From: Siphonodentalium dalli
Taxonomy: Eukaryota > Mollusca > Scaphopoda > Gadilida > Siphonodentaliidae
Assembly: GCA_032622095.1 (NCBI GenBank)
Contig: CP136065.1
Coordinates: forward strand, 205,012,151 to 205,076,150
Reading direction: 5' to 3'
Length of the DNA: 64,000 nucleotides
Below, piece by piece: positions 47,669 through 58,490 of this stretch; the first letter of the stretch is position 1, and each line of letters starts with the position of its first letter. The notes below the pieces were generated by a model. That model made no database searches and was not told where the DNA came from. It worked only from the letters and a program-made list of their open reading frames with translations. A program made the position numbers and the translations under genes.

Positions 47669-47810
47669 GGTGGGGGTTCTCACCCTGGAAAATTTGTGAA
47701 AATCCATTGCATTTAGAGCTAATCTAGGGCAGAGTCAGTATTTTGAATTTTACTGAGAGGTCAATTTGATTAAGTTTCTCAAGCATAGCTCTGGAAAAAA
47801 ATTTGGGGTA

Positions 47811-48200
47811 TACTGTTTTGCACATGTCCGTCCGTCCGTACATCCATCCGATGTCTGTTCATGTCATAACTTGAACAGTAGTACTCGGATCTCAATTAAA
47901 TTAGGTATGGATGTTCACTACTATGAGGACATTAAATAGAGGGTTTCATCGTTTTGTTCGGATTTTCCATTCTAGAGTGTTTCATCTTTGTTTATCTGGA
48001 AATGTTGGCTGTTTGGTCCATCCGACGTCTGTTCTGAGGTCATAACTTGAACAGTAATGCTCGGATCTCAATGAATGTTCACCACTATGAGGACATTTAA
48101 TGGCACATTCAACTGTTTTGTTTTGGTTTTGTTTTATAGTTATTCATCTTTGTTTACAAGAAAATGCTGATTTTTTGGGTCCATCTGTCTGAGTATAGCA
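47811..48200 (+). repeat. Tandem repeat, ~180-bp unit, two copies
   Basis: 'gtctgttc', 'gtcataacttgaacagta', 'gctcggatctcaat' and 'ccactatgaggacatt' occur in order near 47851-47935 and again near 48027-48100, followed in both by 'tcatctttgttta'. Confidence 0.85.
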
Positions 48201-48466
48201 ATCATAAGTTATAGATATGCCCAAATCAGGCGGTATGCGCTAAGAGGGTATGCACCGGACGACAGTCGATCTCTTGTTTTATATGTATGGATTGGAAATG
48301 CTTATAAGATATTGTCAGATATCTTCTGGTTCAATGGACTATGATTATCCTGCTTGAAATGAGACTTACCATTATCACTCTAATTCATATAAAAGGCTAT
48401 TTTATAAAATTCAAGTGAGACACATACATAATATACTACATGTAGTACAGAAACAATGTCTATTAA

Positions 48467-48852
48467 AGGTACTCAATCCGATCAAACTCCTCTCAATTAC
48501 TATTTCAATGGCTTCGGGGGTCAAAAATATTTGATTCGAGTCGAGGAAGCCACCCATCAAAGCTCAGATTTATTAGATATCGATTTTAGAAATCTATTAT
48601 TTTTCATTATCGGGAATACTTTCTGTCCCAGAAGTTTACCAAAAAAGCTGACCGACATACTCTCGATACTAAATTACATTGAACGAAATGTTGCTATACA
48701 ACACATTTTGGGCAATTATATACGATAGTTCACAGTCGTTAGCATTATTTTTGGATAATTAATCGATTCTGATAACTAAAGTGACCTTTGATAAAAAAAA
48801 TTTGTTGTTGGAATCTGTTGAGATGGGAACCCTCTGATCGGATTGAGTACCT
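48467..48852. mobile_element. TTAA MITE, 386 bp (AGGTACTCAATCCGATC ends)
   Basis: TTAA at 48463-48466 and 48853-48856. The 18-bp ends AGGTACTCAATCCGATCA and TGATCGGATTGAGTACCT are perfect inverted repeats. A 90-codon plus frame (48456-48728) crosses the left end and is not supported as a gene. A diverged relative lies at 54276-54689. Confidence 0.93.
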
Positions 48853-48856
48853 TTAA

Positions 48857-49313
48857 GTTAGTAATTACTATTTATAGTACTAATCTCTATGTTAATTTTT
48901 CACATGGTATTATGATATCCCACCTGATAACCAGGTTGATTTGTTCAAATTGTTAATGTTCCTGTACTGTATTTGATTGAAATACTGATGTCCGAAGGCT
49001 GAATGATAACAAACCTGAACTCAAACTATTTGAAGTTTTCACAGATGAAAGCTAGATAAAGCCAAACATACTTTACAGTACGGTATGATTCCAACTGTTG
49101 AACTTAAATCTTTTTGTAAACTTAAATTTCTTATGGCAATATATATAAATATATTAATGTTTTTGCATCTTGTTTTTATATGAATTGGGACGTAAATTGA
49201 AAAAAAAAAATTCAAATAATTTTTTTTTTTTGCAATGGCAATAAAAAGTTTAGGGTCCGAGGTTTAAAATAGGGTCGGTCGGGTTAGCGGAAACAAACGT
49301 CTTTTTTTAGGCC
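48857..49313. other. No gene recognised
   Basis: AT-rich with A and T runs near 49200-49235. Ends with 'agggtcggtcgggttagcgg', inverted relative to part of 46.9 kb. Confidence 0.5.
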
Positions 49314-49456
49314 TTATACAATGTTGTGTACAGTATGTGTTTTTCTTGTACTTGTCCAGGTTGTGGTGAACAGTCATATTGGACAAAATATTACTTTTCG
49401 CCACAACCTGGACGAGTACAAAAAAGACACATATACTGTACACAACATTGTATAAT
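49314..49456. repeat. 143-bp hairpin, ~58-bp arms
   Basis: 'ttatacaatgttgtgtacag' (49314) pairs with its complement ending at 49456. The stem continues through 'cttgta.ttgtccaggttgtgg' against 'ccacaacctggac.agtac', with few mismatches. The loop is about 25 bp. Confidence 0.92.
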
Positions 49457-50608
49457 AAATTTATAATACATCACCCCCCCCCCGTATACGTGGTATCGCC
49501 AAACCCGAGGATATCGCCAAACCCGACAAAATGGAAAAGTCATTTTCACGTATATGATATGGGGATATGTTTGTTTCTCATCATGAAACAGACAACGAAC
49601 AACGTATGTGTATGTCCACATGAAGCAGGAGTATTTATCCACCCGCTATCAATCAGTTTTTCCAGATCAAACCATTTAATATTTTTTGTGGAATTTTTTC
49701 AATAGTGTTTTTGCTTTTTCTCACTCAAATTTTCGAGAACATCCACCCACTGTCCCACTAGTATAGTTCCTGGACTTCCACGCTGCCAAAACAAATGCCG
49801 GTATATAGTTGAATCTATCAATGAAGCATAGGATTGAACACAATTTAAAAAAATCTGTGTCGTTCTCAATATCCGCGCGATATGGAGGGAGCACTGTCGG
49901 CGCAGAAAGACGTGAACGTCGCAGACGAAGATGTCACCAAACGCCGATCTATGTACAATCCGTACATGTACATGTACAATCCATGAACAATCCGAATACG
50001 CAGTAAATATGCGTAGCACTTAAGGAGTTCTGATGAGTTTTCGAGTGTTTTTATGTGTATTTGAAACTGATCAATTGGACTGCGAATGTCATCTGAAATA
50101 TGAATCCATAGCATATTCGAAATACACGGGGGTGGACATGGGACTATAGAGCGTTCCTGTATTATTTGTTTGAATATCGAAAAATCGCATTCGTATCTGG
50201 AAAGAAATATCGATTTTTCGCGAGCAGCTGCAAGCCGCGAGTGAAAATTCGATAATTCTGTCCAGATATGAATGAGATGTTTCAGGTGCTCAAAGTATTT
50301 AATTAGAAATACATTACCCTTTATTTCCTAGAATTCATGAGTACAAATACTTCATAAAGTTACCCCATGTTATGTACAATTCTGTCACTGTTTTGTGCAA
50401 CTATGTTGTCATGTTATTTTAGGTGAGTATGTGGATAGATAGATAGATAGATAGTTAAGTTTATGGACAATCAAGTCACCTTCATAGGTAGAGTTAATTT
50501 GGATAAACAATCAAACAAACAAGCAAACATATGAAAAAGCAGAACATATGAGAAAGTATAAAGTAATTGGTCTTGATTGGTGAAATAAAAGTGATACAAC
50601 TTGCTTAA
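49457..50608. other. No gene; small hairpin and (GATA)n
   Basis: An imperfect foldback lies at about 50185-50285 around the centre gcagctgc (50226). Its arms share 'cgtatctgga' / 'tccagatatg' and 'tatcgattttt' / 'aaaattcgata'. A (gata)5 run lies at 50436-50455. Otherwise nothing. Confidence 0.6.
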
Positions 50609-50860
50609 CCCTTTACCCAACAGAACGGCCCTGTGCCAATGCATTCTCTTATATATGCGAGTCGACCATAGGTCGCCTCGCATATATAAGAGAATGCATT
50701 GGCTTAACACATTAAAAATTATAAAATTGTTAAAGAATGTAAGAAAAAATGGTAAAAAGTGTTAAAAAAAGATTGTTTTTAGGCCAATGCATTCTCTTAT
50801 ATATGCGAGGCGACCTATGGTCGACTCGCATATATAAGAGAATGCATTGGCACAGTGCAT
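50609..50860. mobile_element. TTAA hairpin element, right end missing
   Basis: TTAA (50605-50608) then CCCTTTACC, as in 38894-39312. Two near-perfect ~69-bp hairpins follow at 50635-50703 and 50783-50851, separated by 'gttaaagaatgtaagaaa' spacer sequence. The expected right terminal repeat and TTAA are not found after 50860. Confidence 0.78.
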
Positions 50861-52216
50861 AACTGTAACTATCACAATGTGGTCAATGAGCCGGTTCCAA
50901 TGATATCCATATTTGTATGGTTTTATTGAGACAGACCCATGATAATTTAGGCTGTTGAAGCTTCATTTGGCCGGTTTTGGCCGTTTTGTTGGGTATGGTT
51001 TAATGTTCAAATCCAACAGTCATCAGATATATAGGATAAGGCATTAATGGGCCTACATGGTACTACGTGTTAATATATCTAAGTTCTACATCGATATCAC
51101 TTGGCTAATTATATGACATCACTTAACTTATCTTTCATTTCGATTTGTGAATACAATAAACTCGGAATTTAATCCGATATCATTTCTGATTGGACTTGAA
51201 TTCTGCATTTCAGTTTGGAGTTGGATTCATATTCATCTTGTCAACAGCTCGCTTGCGATCGCGGTGTAATATTTATTATTAATGTATTTGCGTGGGTACA
51301 TTATAATAGGTCTAATAGCTCTATGATCTTTTCGCCTCGGGATTATTTGTTTGTAACAAAACACTGAGTAGTCCGAAGCGCACTCGTCCATGTTGTGGCC
51401 AATTAGTGTTACTTCTCTCAACAACTAATCTAAATGGAGACACACTTGGACACATCAATCTGTCACCGGGGAATCGTGGGGTATTGTCCATGAACAATCC
51501 TAATACTTCCCCGATAATGGCGTTATTGAACACCTTGCCACATACCGACATATCCCTATATCTGTTAAAATATATCGATGGCTACTCCCATTCAAATACG
51601 TCCTTTTTTGCATACTGAGTGTCTCGTTTGAAAAGGTCAGTTCGGGTATCATACGTCATTCTGCCTGGGCTCACGGGGGTTTTCTCCACATGCTATACCA
51701 ACAATATTTTATTCCAATTACATGCATCGATTCCATCGTCAGAGCATATTCTCATTCTCATCTTCCATGTCGGTGATAGTACATTAGGTATTTTTCGAAC
51801 TGGTTTAATTTGAGTTATATTTAAATGTCCTCGTGTTAAGGAGCAGGGCCAGCTGATAGGGCAAACTTATATAAGAAGATGATCTTGCCCCAGCCTGCCA
51901 GTGAAACTGAGGAAAATCGTTTTCTGCTGTAAATGCAATATGGATAGCAACGACACGATAACGAACTGCTGTGAAATGTTATTTATGCAAAATCATGATA
52001 TAGTTTGTCACTGCTTGTGTGTCGCGGAATCCACAGGGAAATGATCTAATATAATGCCTTATGCTACAAGACAAATCGCTAAAGAAGTCTGGGACACAAG
52101 CAACAAAATCAAGAAATAAAAGTGAGTTTTTATAATTATGTTGCATATAAGGCGAGAATATCCCATTGCGTCTCCGCATAACCCCCACTGTCAATCAGTC
52201 AGTCTCTCTCCCTCTC

Positions 52217-52263
<47 letters not shown>

Positions 52264-52399
52264 CTATATTTTTTCTCTCTTTGCATGTCTCGCTTTGCCG
52301 TTCGGGCATTCGAGGTACGGATTATCAGCATGATGTTCGTATTAGCATGTGGCTGGAAGGAGCCTTAATTCGGGATTATAGAGAGTTTGCTATTTCAAA
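50861..52399. other. No gene; (CT)n microsatellite
   Basis: A (ct)n run occupies about 52202-52259. Overlapping frames at 51233-51813 on both strands are unrecognised. Confidence 0.55.
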
Positions 52400-53262
52400 C
52401 AGGTATGGTAGCTATCAGTACCCCAACACGTTTGGTCATCGCAAACTCTTTTACGGGTATAGTATTCTGCACATCGGCTGGTAATGTATGGCGAGCCAAC
52501 TGTAACAAAATTGATATATGATATAGAAAAAGTTTTATTCGCCTTCGCTTTACTAATCGATGTTATATAATTGCCGTTATATAGAGAAGGTGAGCTTTTT
52601 GACAATACGTTGCATTCACCAGTGCCGAGGCGACAGTGTGAAGGGGTTGTGTGTCTTTCTTCCACATTTTCAACAATTGGATTCATGAATAAAACGACAT
52701 TGGGAATGTAGAGATTGATAAAATAGGTTAATAGTTCTAATATACATTACCGTTAGTTAAATTTCCCAACCAATATTCGGCCTAAAGTGTATTGATTTTA
52801 GACCCAGGGTCGAGTGATATATATCCTACTTTCAGTCAAATGTAAGACCAACTTGGCCCCTTCGTTGGGGAATATTTAGCCATATTAAGTGTCGTGTTGG
52901 AATCGTTTAACAGTTCGACGGGTTGGGTTGCGGGATGAACAACTTTATCCCAAGAATTTGGTAAATTGGCCGGTCTATTTGAAATTTAAACTTGGAAACA
53001 ATAAAGAGTTAAATCCTTATGTGTTATGAATAAAAAGCACATCTTTCAGTTATGTGCGAAACATTGAAAACAGCTGAAAATCGCTAAGAACATCGTTATT
53101 GAAGTTCAAATGCGGCATACGTGTCCGTTCAATGGTCTGCGATCTATTTTTCCTGAAAATGAACAATCCAATCATTAATCACGCACACACGAAAATAGCC
53201 CTATAAGTAACTAAACGTTTGTATCCAATACAGAGCAATAAGTGTACAATAACTCTGATACC

Positions 53263-54112
53263 CATGTACTAGATCATGCCATGAATCTCTACTCTGGCTA
53301 ACGCCCGTAGAGATCATATTCCACCAGCACAAAACATTGGAACTATTTGATGTTTTGACAGAGACTTATAAATTTGAAATCATAATGTGGGGAATAAATT
53401 TAACAATACCCTGTGCCAATGCATTCTCTTATATATGCGAGTCGACCATAGGTCGCCTCGCATATTAAGAGAATGCATTGGCCTAACAATTTGTTTTACA
53501 ATTTTAATAATTTTTTCTTGTATTCTTTAACAATTTTATAATTTCACCCATACAGAGCACCAGACAAACGTGAGCAGACGACACTCTTCTATATGCTTCT
53601 ATATATGTGTGGGGCTCCCTGCAGGGTAATGAATCTCTTATCTCGCTAACGCCTGTAGAGATCATATTCCACCAGTACAAAACCTTGGAACTTTTTGAAG
53701 TTTTGACAGGGAACCTTCTATAAGGTCGTAAAAATAAAGCGGGGAATATATTACTTAGTTATTATCTATTCCTTAATAATGTACTTCACTGTAGGTGATT
53801 GTCCCAACTGAAAATTGCATGATTTTCTCTGACTTTTGTGAGCCGATATCCCAATAAACATCGAATTAATTACCCAGAATAAACTCCATAATTGTAAGCG
53901 ATTTTGGTCTGCGTCAGACCAAAATCGCTCACAAATTTACTTAAATCGTGAAATTTCAAGTTGGGACCTTCACCTACAGTGAAGTACATCATTAAGGAAC
54001 AGATACTAATTAAGAAACTTCAAAAAGTTCCAAGATTTTGTACTGGTGGAATATGATCTCCACGGGCGTTAGCCAGAGTAGAGATTCGTGGCATGATCTA
54101 CCCATGTACAAG
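53263..54112. repeat. Large foldback with three copies of a ~110-bp segment
   Basis: The segment containing 'gagatcatattccaccag' occurs at about 53310-53330 and 53657-53677 on the plus strand, and inverted at about 54038-54057. The 53620-53905 arm and the 53925-54112 arm are inverted copies around a perfect 31-bp palindrome, with 14-bp stems and a 3-base loop (53898-53928, GCGATTTTGGTCTG outward). The left outer copy is interrupted by a ~69-bp hairpin. Confidence 0.85.
53415..53482. repeat. Solo copy of the ~69-bp hairpin
   Basis: Matches the hairpins at 38938, 50635 and 50783: gccaatgcattctcttatat and its complement, around gtcgaccataggtcgc. It is one base shorter in the right arm. It is followed by 'ctaacaattt', as in other copies. 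Confidence 0.9.
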
Positions 54113-54275
54113 GTAGAGACTGCATGCATGCTTACAGCACAATACACTCTCTCGTAATCCTAATATGCCATTACTGGAGTGAACGCACTATTGTCATGCA
54201 TGTTGTTTATGAAACAAGATTGACCTGCCGTAGTTAGCCAAGTTATAGAAGATGCCTCGAGAATGTGAATATTAA

Positions 54276-54689
54276 AGGTACTCAAGCTGATTCGATGCTC
54301 CCCATATAATCAGATTTCAACAACAACAACAACAACAACAACAACATTTTCAGAAATGCCGCTTCAGTTATCAGAATCGATTAATTGCCCAAAAATAATG
54401 CTAAACACTGTCAACTATAGTATAAAATTGCCCGAAACGTGTTATTTATCAACATGTTATTTGACGAAATTTGGCCTTATTACCAACAGAAAGCAATTTG
54501 GTCCGAGACCGTCGGCTCGTCGACTTTTTACTGGGCCACTAATAAGTATCGATGGTGAAAAATAATAGGTTTACAAAATCGCTATCTAATAACTCTGAGC
54601 CTTGATAGTTGGGTTCCTCGACTCGAATCAAATATTTGTTACCCCCGAATCCATATAAATAGTAATTGAGGGGCGCGGATTATGCATCT
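54276..54689. mobile_element. Diverged TTAA MITE (relative of 48467-48852)
   Basis: TTAA at 54272-54275 and 54690-54693. The left end AGGTACTCAAGC is intact; the right end, gcggattatgcatct, is a decayed copy of CGGATTGAGTACCT. It contains a (CAA)9-10 run (54318-54346). The interior shares, in inverted order, 'cctcgactcgaatcaaatat' with 48467-48852. Confidence 0.8.
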
Positions 54690-54975
54690 TTAAACCATGG
54701 CTTAAATGGAAACTTAATCAATGAGATTTGCAGATGAAAGGTCTCAATAAATAGGTTAATACACAGCCTGGCTGATATATCATGCAATTCGTGTTCTTTA
54801 GGTTGAAAAAACAGTAGTGAAATATAAATATTACCAGTCAATTGGGAACATCTACCTGTACCAAATCGCTATCGCTTTATGTCCTGCGTTGAAAATACTC
54901 AAGCATATGTGACGAAATTAACCGATTTACCCATACCCGTTCCCATCGGATGCATATCAAACTCGCTAATGAATC

Positions 54976-55356
54976 AAGAATCTAAAGTGCAAAATATGCT
55001 CTATCATTACGTATCAATAATCCCATTACACTGTCTCATCCCTGTATGCCCCTTTTTCTACTTATATATCTTCGATGCGCAGACAATGATTAAGTAACGT
55101 TCAAAGCAAAACCATTCTTTTCCCCTCTCTATTCTTCTAACCGTCCGTCTCTCAAAGGATGGGTATTTACCTCATAACCTTTCTGTTATTCATTTTTTAT
55201 CCTTTTGCAATGATGATCTTTCATTTTATTTCATTTTTTTTGGCTCGCACTTTCGATATGAATTACAGATGAATAATAATGCAGCCAATTCCATTCCCCA
55301 TGGTAAACTCTTATTTTATTATATCTCCTTTTTCTCTCTATATCACTGTGGGGGGT
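54976..55356. other. No gene recognised
   Basis: AT-rich with T-rich simple sequence; nothing identified. Confidence 0.5.
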
Positions 55357-55420
55357 CACGTGGTGTCGAGGTTGGTGAGTATCACGCATTCAAAATGGTC
55401 GAGGCGATTACACACACGAA

Positions 55421-55609
55421 CACATAATATATGAGGAACTCACAGAAAACATAATATATGAGGACCTCACAGAAAACATAATATATGAGGACCTCACAGA
55501 AAACATAATATATGAGGACCTCACAGAAAACATAATATATGAGGACCTCACAGAAAACATAATATATGAGGACCTCACAGAAAACATAATATATGAGGAC
55601 CTCACAGAA
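55421..55609. repeat. 27-bp minisatellite, seven near-identical units
   Basis: Unit parts: acataatatatgaggac, then ctcacagaaa. Only the first unit differs (aact for acct). The minus-strand frame of nine-residue repeats (MFSVRSSYI) is a by-product of the 27-bp period. Confidence 0.97.
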
Positions 55610-55645
55610 AACATAGCATTTTGATTGTTACGAGCATATGTTAGT

Positions 55646-55862
55646 TTATTTTAAAAACAAGTTGATACCTTATTTGGTCGGAAATACAAAAAAAAGTAGT
55701 TTTATATAACATTCTGACCAAAGTTGCCAATCGGAGGTTAGTGGAATACACCAGTCCATACATCTAGAAGAATCCTTCGACTGACAACTTTGGTCAGAAT
55801 GGTAGAGCAAACAACTGAGAGTTTGGACACAAATGAGGTATCAGCTTATTTGAAAAAAATAG
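55646..55862. repeat. Inner inverted repeat
   Basis: 'attctgaccaaagttg' (55710) pairs with 'caactttggtcagaat' (55785), and 'gttgatacctta' pairs with 'aggtatcagctta' at the outer edges. Confidence 0.85.
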
Positions 55863-56016
55863 TGTTCATATGGTCGTATAGCTGCCACACTTTGGTTTAA
55901 TATATTATTATCCTAGTTTATTACCCTTTTATTCGTTTCTGGTCGTGTTTGAGATCGCATCGGCCATTTTGAATGCGTGATACTCATCAACTCGAAACCA
56001 AGTGAGTTTCCACGTG

Positions 56017-57263
56017 TAATATAGATATATCCCCCAGGCGGTTAGTGTTGAATTGGAGTCCAACGTTGCGTTCCCCATTACTGCTTTGTACTGTCCCCAC
56101 GCCTCCTCGCCATCTCTCGTTTCCCTTTCTCGCTAAAACATTGGGTCATTGAAGACACGTTTAAAGTCCAATACGATCCATGTTTCCCCTGCATGACAAA
56201 CTCTAATTTTAAAGTTTCTCTTTTTTTTCATCATGGTGTCAAGGAACAAAGCTGTAAGATATGAACTGATATCCACAACAACCGGATTACGTTACACGAC
56301 CTTGTTATTAATGGTGATGCCAATCTTAAATGTTGCGCATTGTATTCAGATATCGAATATCCTCGATTCACTCGATGCCGTATGACACTATTTCGTTTAT
56401 TGTTTCTAATGATTGCATCTGCTCATTTGTTGCACGTCCTGTCCCCATAATCATTGCATCATGGACTCCGCAATGTGTTCAAATGCATAAATCAAGTCCT
56501 TTCACAAGACCATGGTATAATTTGATCATGTTTGGCGATGATAACAAGCGATACTCAATTACCATCGCTACGAGGCCATTTAGTTCCTTAAAGATGGATT
56601 ATCTCTTTAAATAACACATTTTAGATAATTTCCTGGGTATACAATAATACGTATGAGTTGGAAATCCGTGCCCGGAAATGATTCTATCAATTAATATTGA
56701 TTTTATTTTGATAATATTTTATTCAATTATTGGGACACTTTTTTGTTCTATAAATAAAACCTTTAGATAGAGGCCTCCAGTGTGGTGATCTGAACGAAAG
56801 CGAGCCGCAAAATGTCTCCAATTGATTGTATCTATTGTAATATTAAATGCGAATCAAGTAGATAAGACCTATAGTGTACCATATGCTTATTTTCACTTAA
56901 TAAAATAACTTAATTATCCACTAAACGTATATAAGAAATCAGGGACGGTTATTGAACGGCACAAAGTTGTTTTATATGACCAAAAAAATCAAAATAAAAT
57001 CAGTATTAATTGATAGACGCGATTCCGGACAGGGATCTTCGACTCATATTTATTATTTCATACCCAGGAAACTATATAGATCATGTTGCGGAAGAGATAA
57101 TCCACCTTTAAAGTGCTACTATACACTAAAATCCGATCATTTATGGGACCATCTCCTATGATACTCAACAGCATGTAAGCAACAAATGAAAGAATTTGAG
57201 CCACGAATGAGTGCAAAATACACTCATCTGCTCTAAAATGATGTTAAACAACATGGTAATTGT
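56017..57263. other. No gene recognised
   Basis: Short frames only (up to 94 codons, 56330-56614), unrecognised. Confidence 0.45.
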
Positions 57264-57424
57264 AATTAAATAGAGGATCTACAACGAGTCCCCAGTTTAT
57301 AGCGGAATTTACAAAACAAGTCCAGTAAATTAGGTCTGGAACGAGCCAGACATAATTTATTGAACAAGTTTTGTAAATTTCGCTATCAACTGGGGACGAG
57401 TTGTAGATTCTATTTATTTTATTA
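57264..57424. repeat. ~160-bp hairpin
   Basis: 'gtccccagtt.atagcg' and 'tttacaaaac' on the left pair with 'gttttgtaaa' and 'cgctat.aactgggga' on the right. The centre 'ccagtaaattaggtctgg' is itself a small stem. Confidence 0.9.
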
Positions 57425-57614
57425 CATATCTATCAACGTAATTCGCATGATTGCACGAGTTTCCAGGCGTGTGATAATTCTCAGAATCGCACTAGTGCAA
57501 TCTGTCGACGGAACTATTTCATTCAGTGTTAAAACTCAATTAAATTCACATTTTCTTTACCGGAGATGTACGATTGTGAGTCAATTTACTATGATACGGA
57601 GATATGTAATAAAA

Positions 57615-57778
57615 ATAGAACCGCATGAGTGTCTGGATTTTGACGAATTATCGCACTCGATTTGTTGGCGGAACGCGATACCTCTCGTGCGGGACTGCGT
57701 CCCGCACTCGATGTATCGCTCCGCCAACAAATCTCGTGCGATAATTACGTCAAAATCCAGACACTCATGCGGTTCTAT
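57615..57778. repeat. 164-bp near-perfect hairpin
   Basis: 'atagaaccgcatgagtgtct' (57615) pairs exactly with its complement ending at 57778. The stem continues through 'ggattttgacg', 'aattatcgca' and 'tttgttggcgga' to a core of gtgcgggac/tgc/gtcccgcac. Only a few mismatches occur in ~80-bp arms. The 142-codon frame at 57360-57788 spans this and the previous hairpin and is an artefact. Confidence 0.95.
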
Positions 57779-58424
57779 CTATATATGACCCAAAACCTCG
57801 ACAAAACATACCTAAATCAACAAATGGGACGCGAAATTAACATTCTTCTATAAGACATGCAATGTCGTTTCATGTAACTATGCGTTGTTTGCCCGCGTAA
57901 AGAAATAGTCCCAGATAAATATAGACTCTGGCATATGTAATGGCGTATATTCAATGACATAACTTTTCAAACTCTTTCATTATAGTTTGTTGGGAAAATA
58001 TTGGAAGCCATAGTATTTTGAGACGTAGCGTACGGAATGTAAACAAACGACAAACCGGAAGTCAAAGGTCACCTGGCACTATTTCCTGTTATTAAACGAA
58101 CGTTTAATATCACAATTTATAGAATGGGTTTATTGAATGGTATAAGGGTAGGATCATATAATAAAATGACTTGATGACTCGATTCACTAACGCATGCATT
58201 CTCCCATTCAGTTAAAAAAAAGGGTCATTTGTTGAACTTACTATGTGAGCATTCCTCAAGTGAAATAATCGTCAGCGAGTATTTAGTAAGAAAAAGTGTT
58301 GCATGAAATAAATGAAACAAGCCGCGAATGTTTACGAATTTGAAGAAGATTGACTGCAAGGTTAGAGAAAACTTTTGGTTTAATCACTTTCAACACATTT
58401 GTGATATCAGGACGTCCTCTTAGT
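57779..58424. other. No gene recognised
   Basis: Nothing identified. Confidence 0.5.
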
Positions 58425-58490
58425 TGTGTTATGATTTAACGACTGAAATGACATTAGACCCCTGCAATCAATCAATCAATCAATCAATCA
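58425..58490 (+). repeat. LINE/SINE-like 3' tail with (CAAT)n
   Basis: 'tgatttaacgactgaaatga' then 'cattagacccctg' and about five CAAT units. Related to 39313-39378. Confidence 0.55.

Larger units (their letters stand above)
52400..54975 (+). repeat. Old segmental duplication, copy B
   Basis: Partner of 650-2690. It contains insertions absent from copy A: the foldback region 53263-54112, the solo hairpin 53415-53482 and the TTAA MITE 54276-54689. The two copies resume alignment after each insertion. Confidence 0.7.
55357..56016. repeat. 660-bp foldback element holding a minisatellite and an inner inverted repeat
   Basis: The outer arms 'cacgtgg..tcgag.ttg.tgagtatcacgcattcaaaatgg' (55357-55410) and the inverted copy (55960-56016) are well matched. 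Inside lie a 27-bp tandem repeat (55421-55609) and a second inverted repeat (55646-55862). Confidence 0.85.

Noticed and set aside
48456-48728. 90-codon plus frame
   Set aside because: It crosses the left end of a TTAA MITE and has no recognisable motif.
55421-55609. CRISPR-like array
   Set aside because: The units are contiguous 27-bp repeats without unique spacers, and the context is eukaryotic. The same applies to the 51-bp array.
57360-57788. 142-codon plus-strand frame
   Set aside because: It crosses two large hairpins, so its sequence is dictated by inverted repeats.
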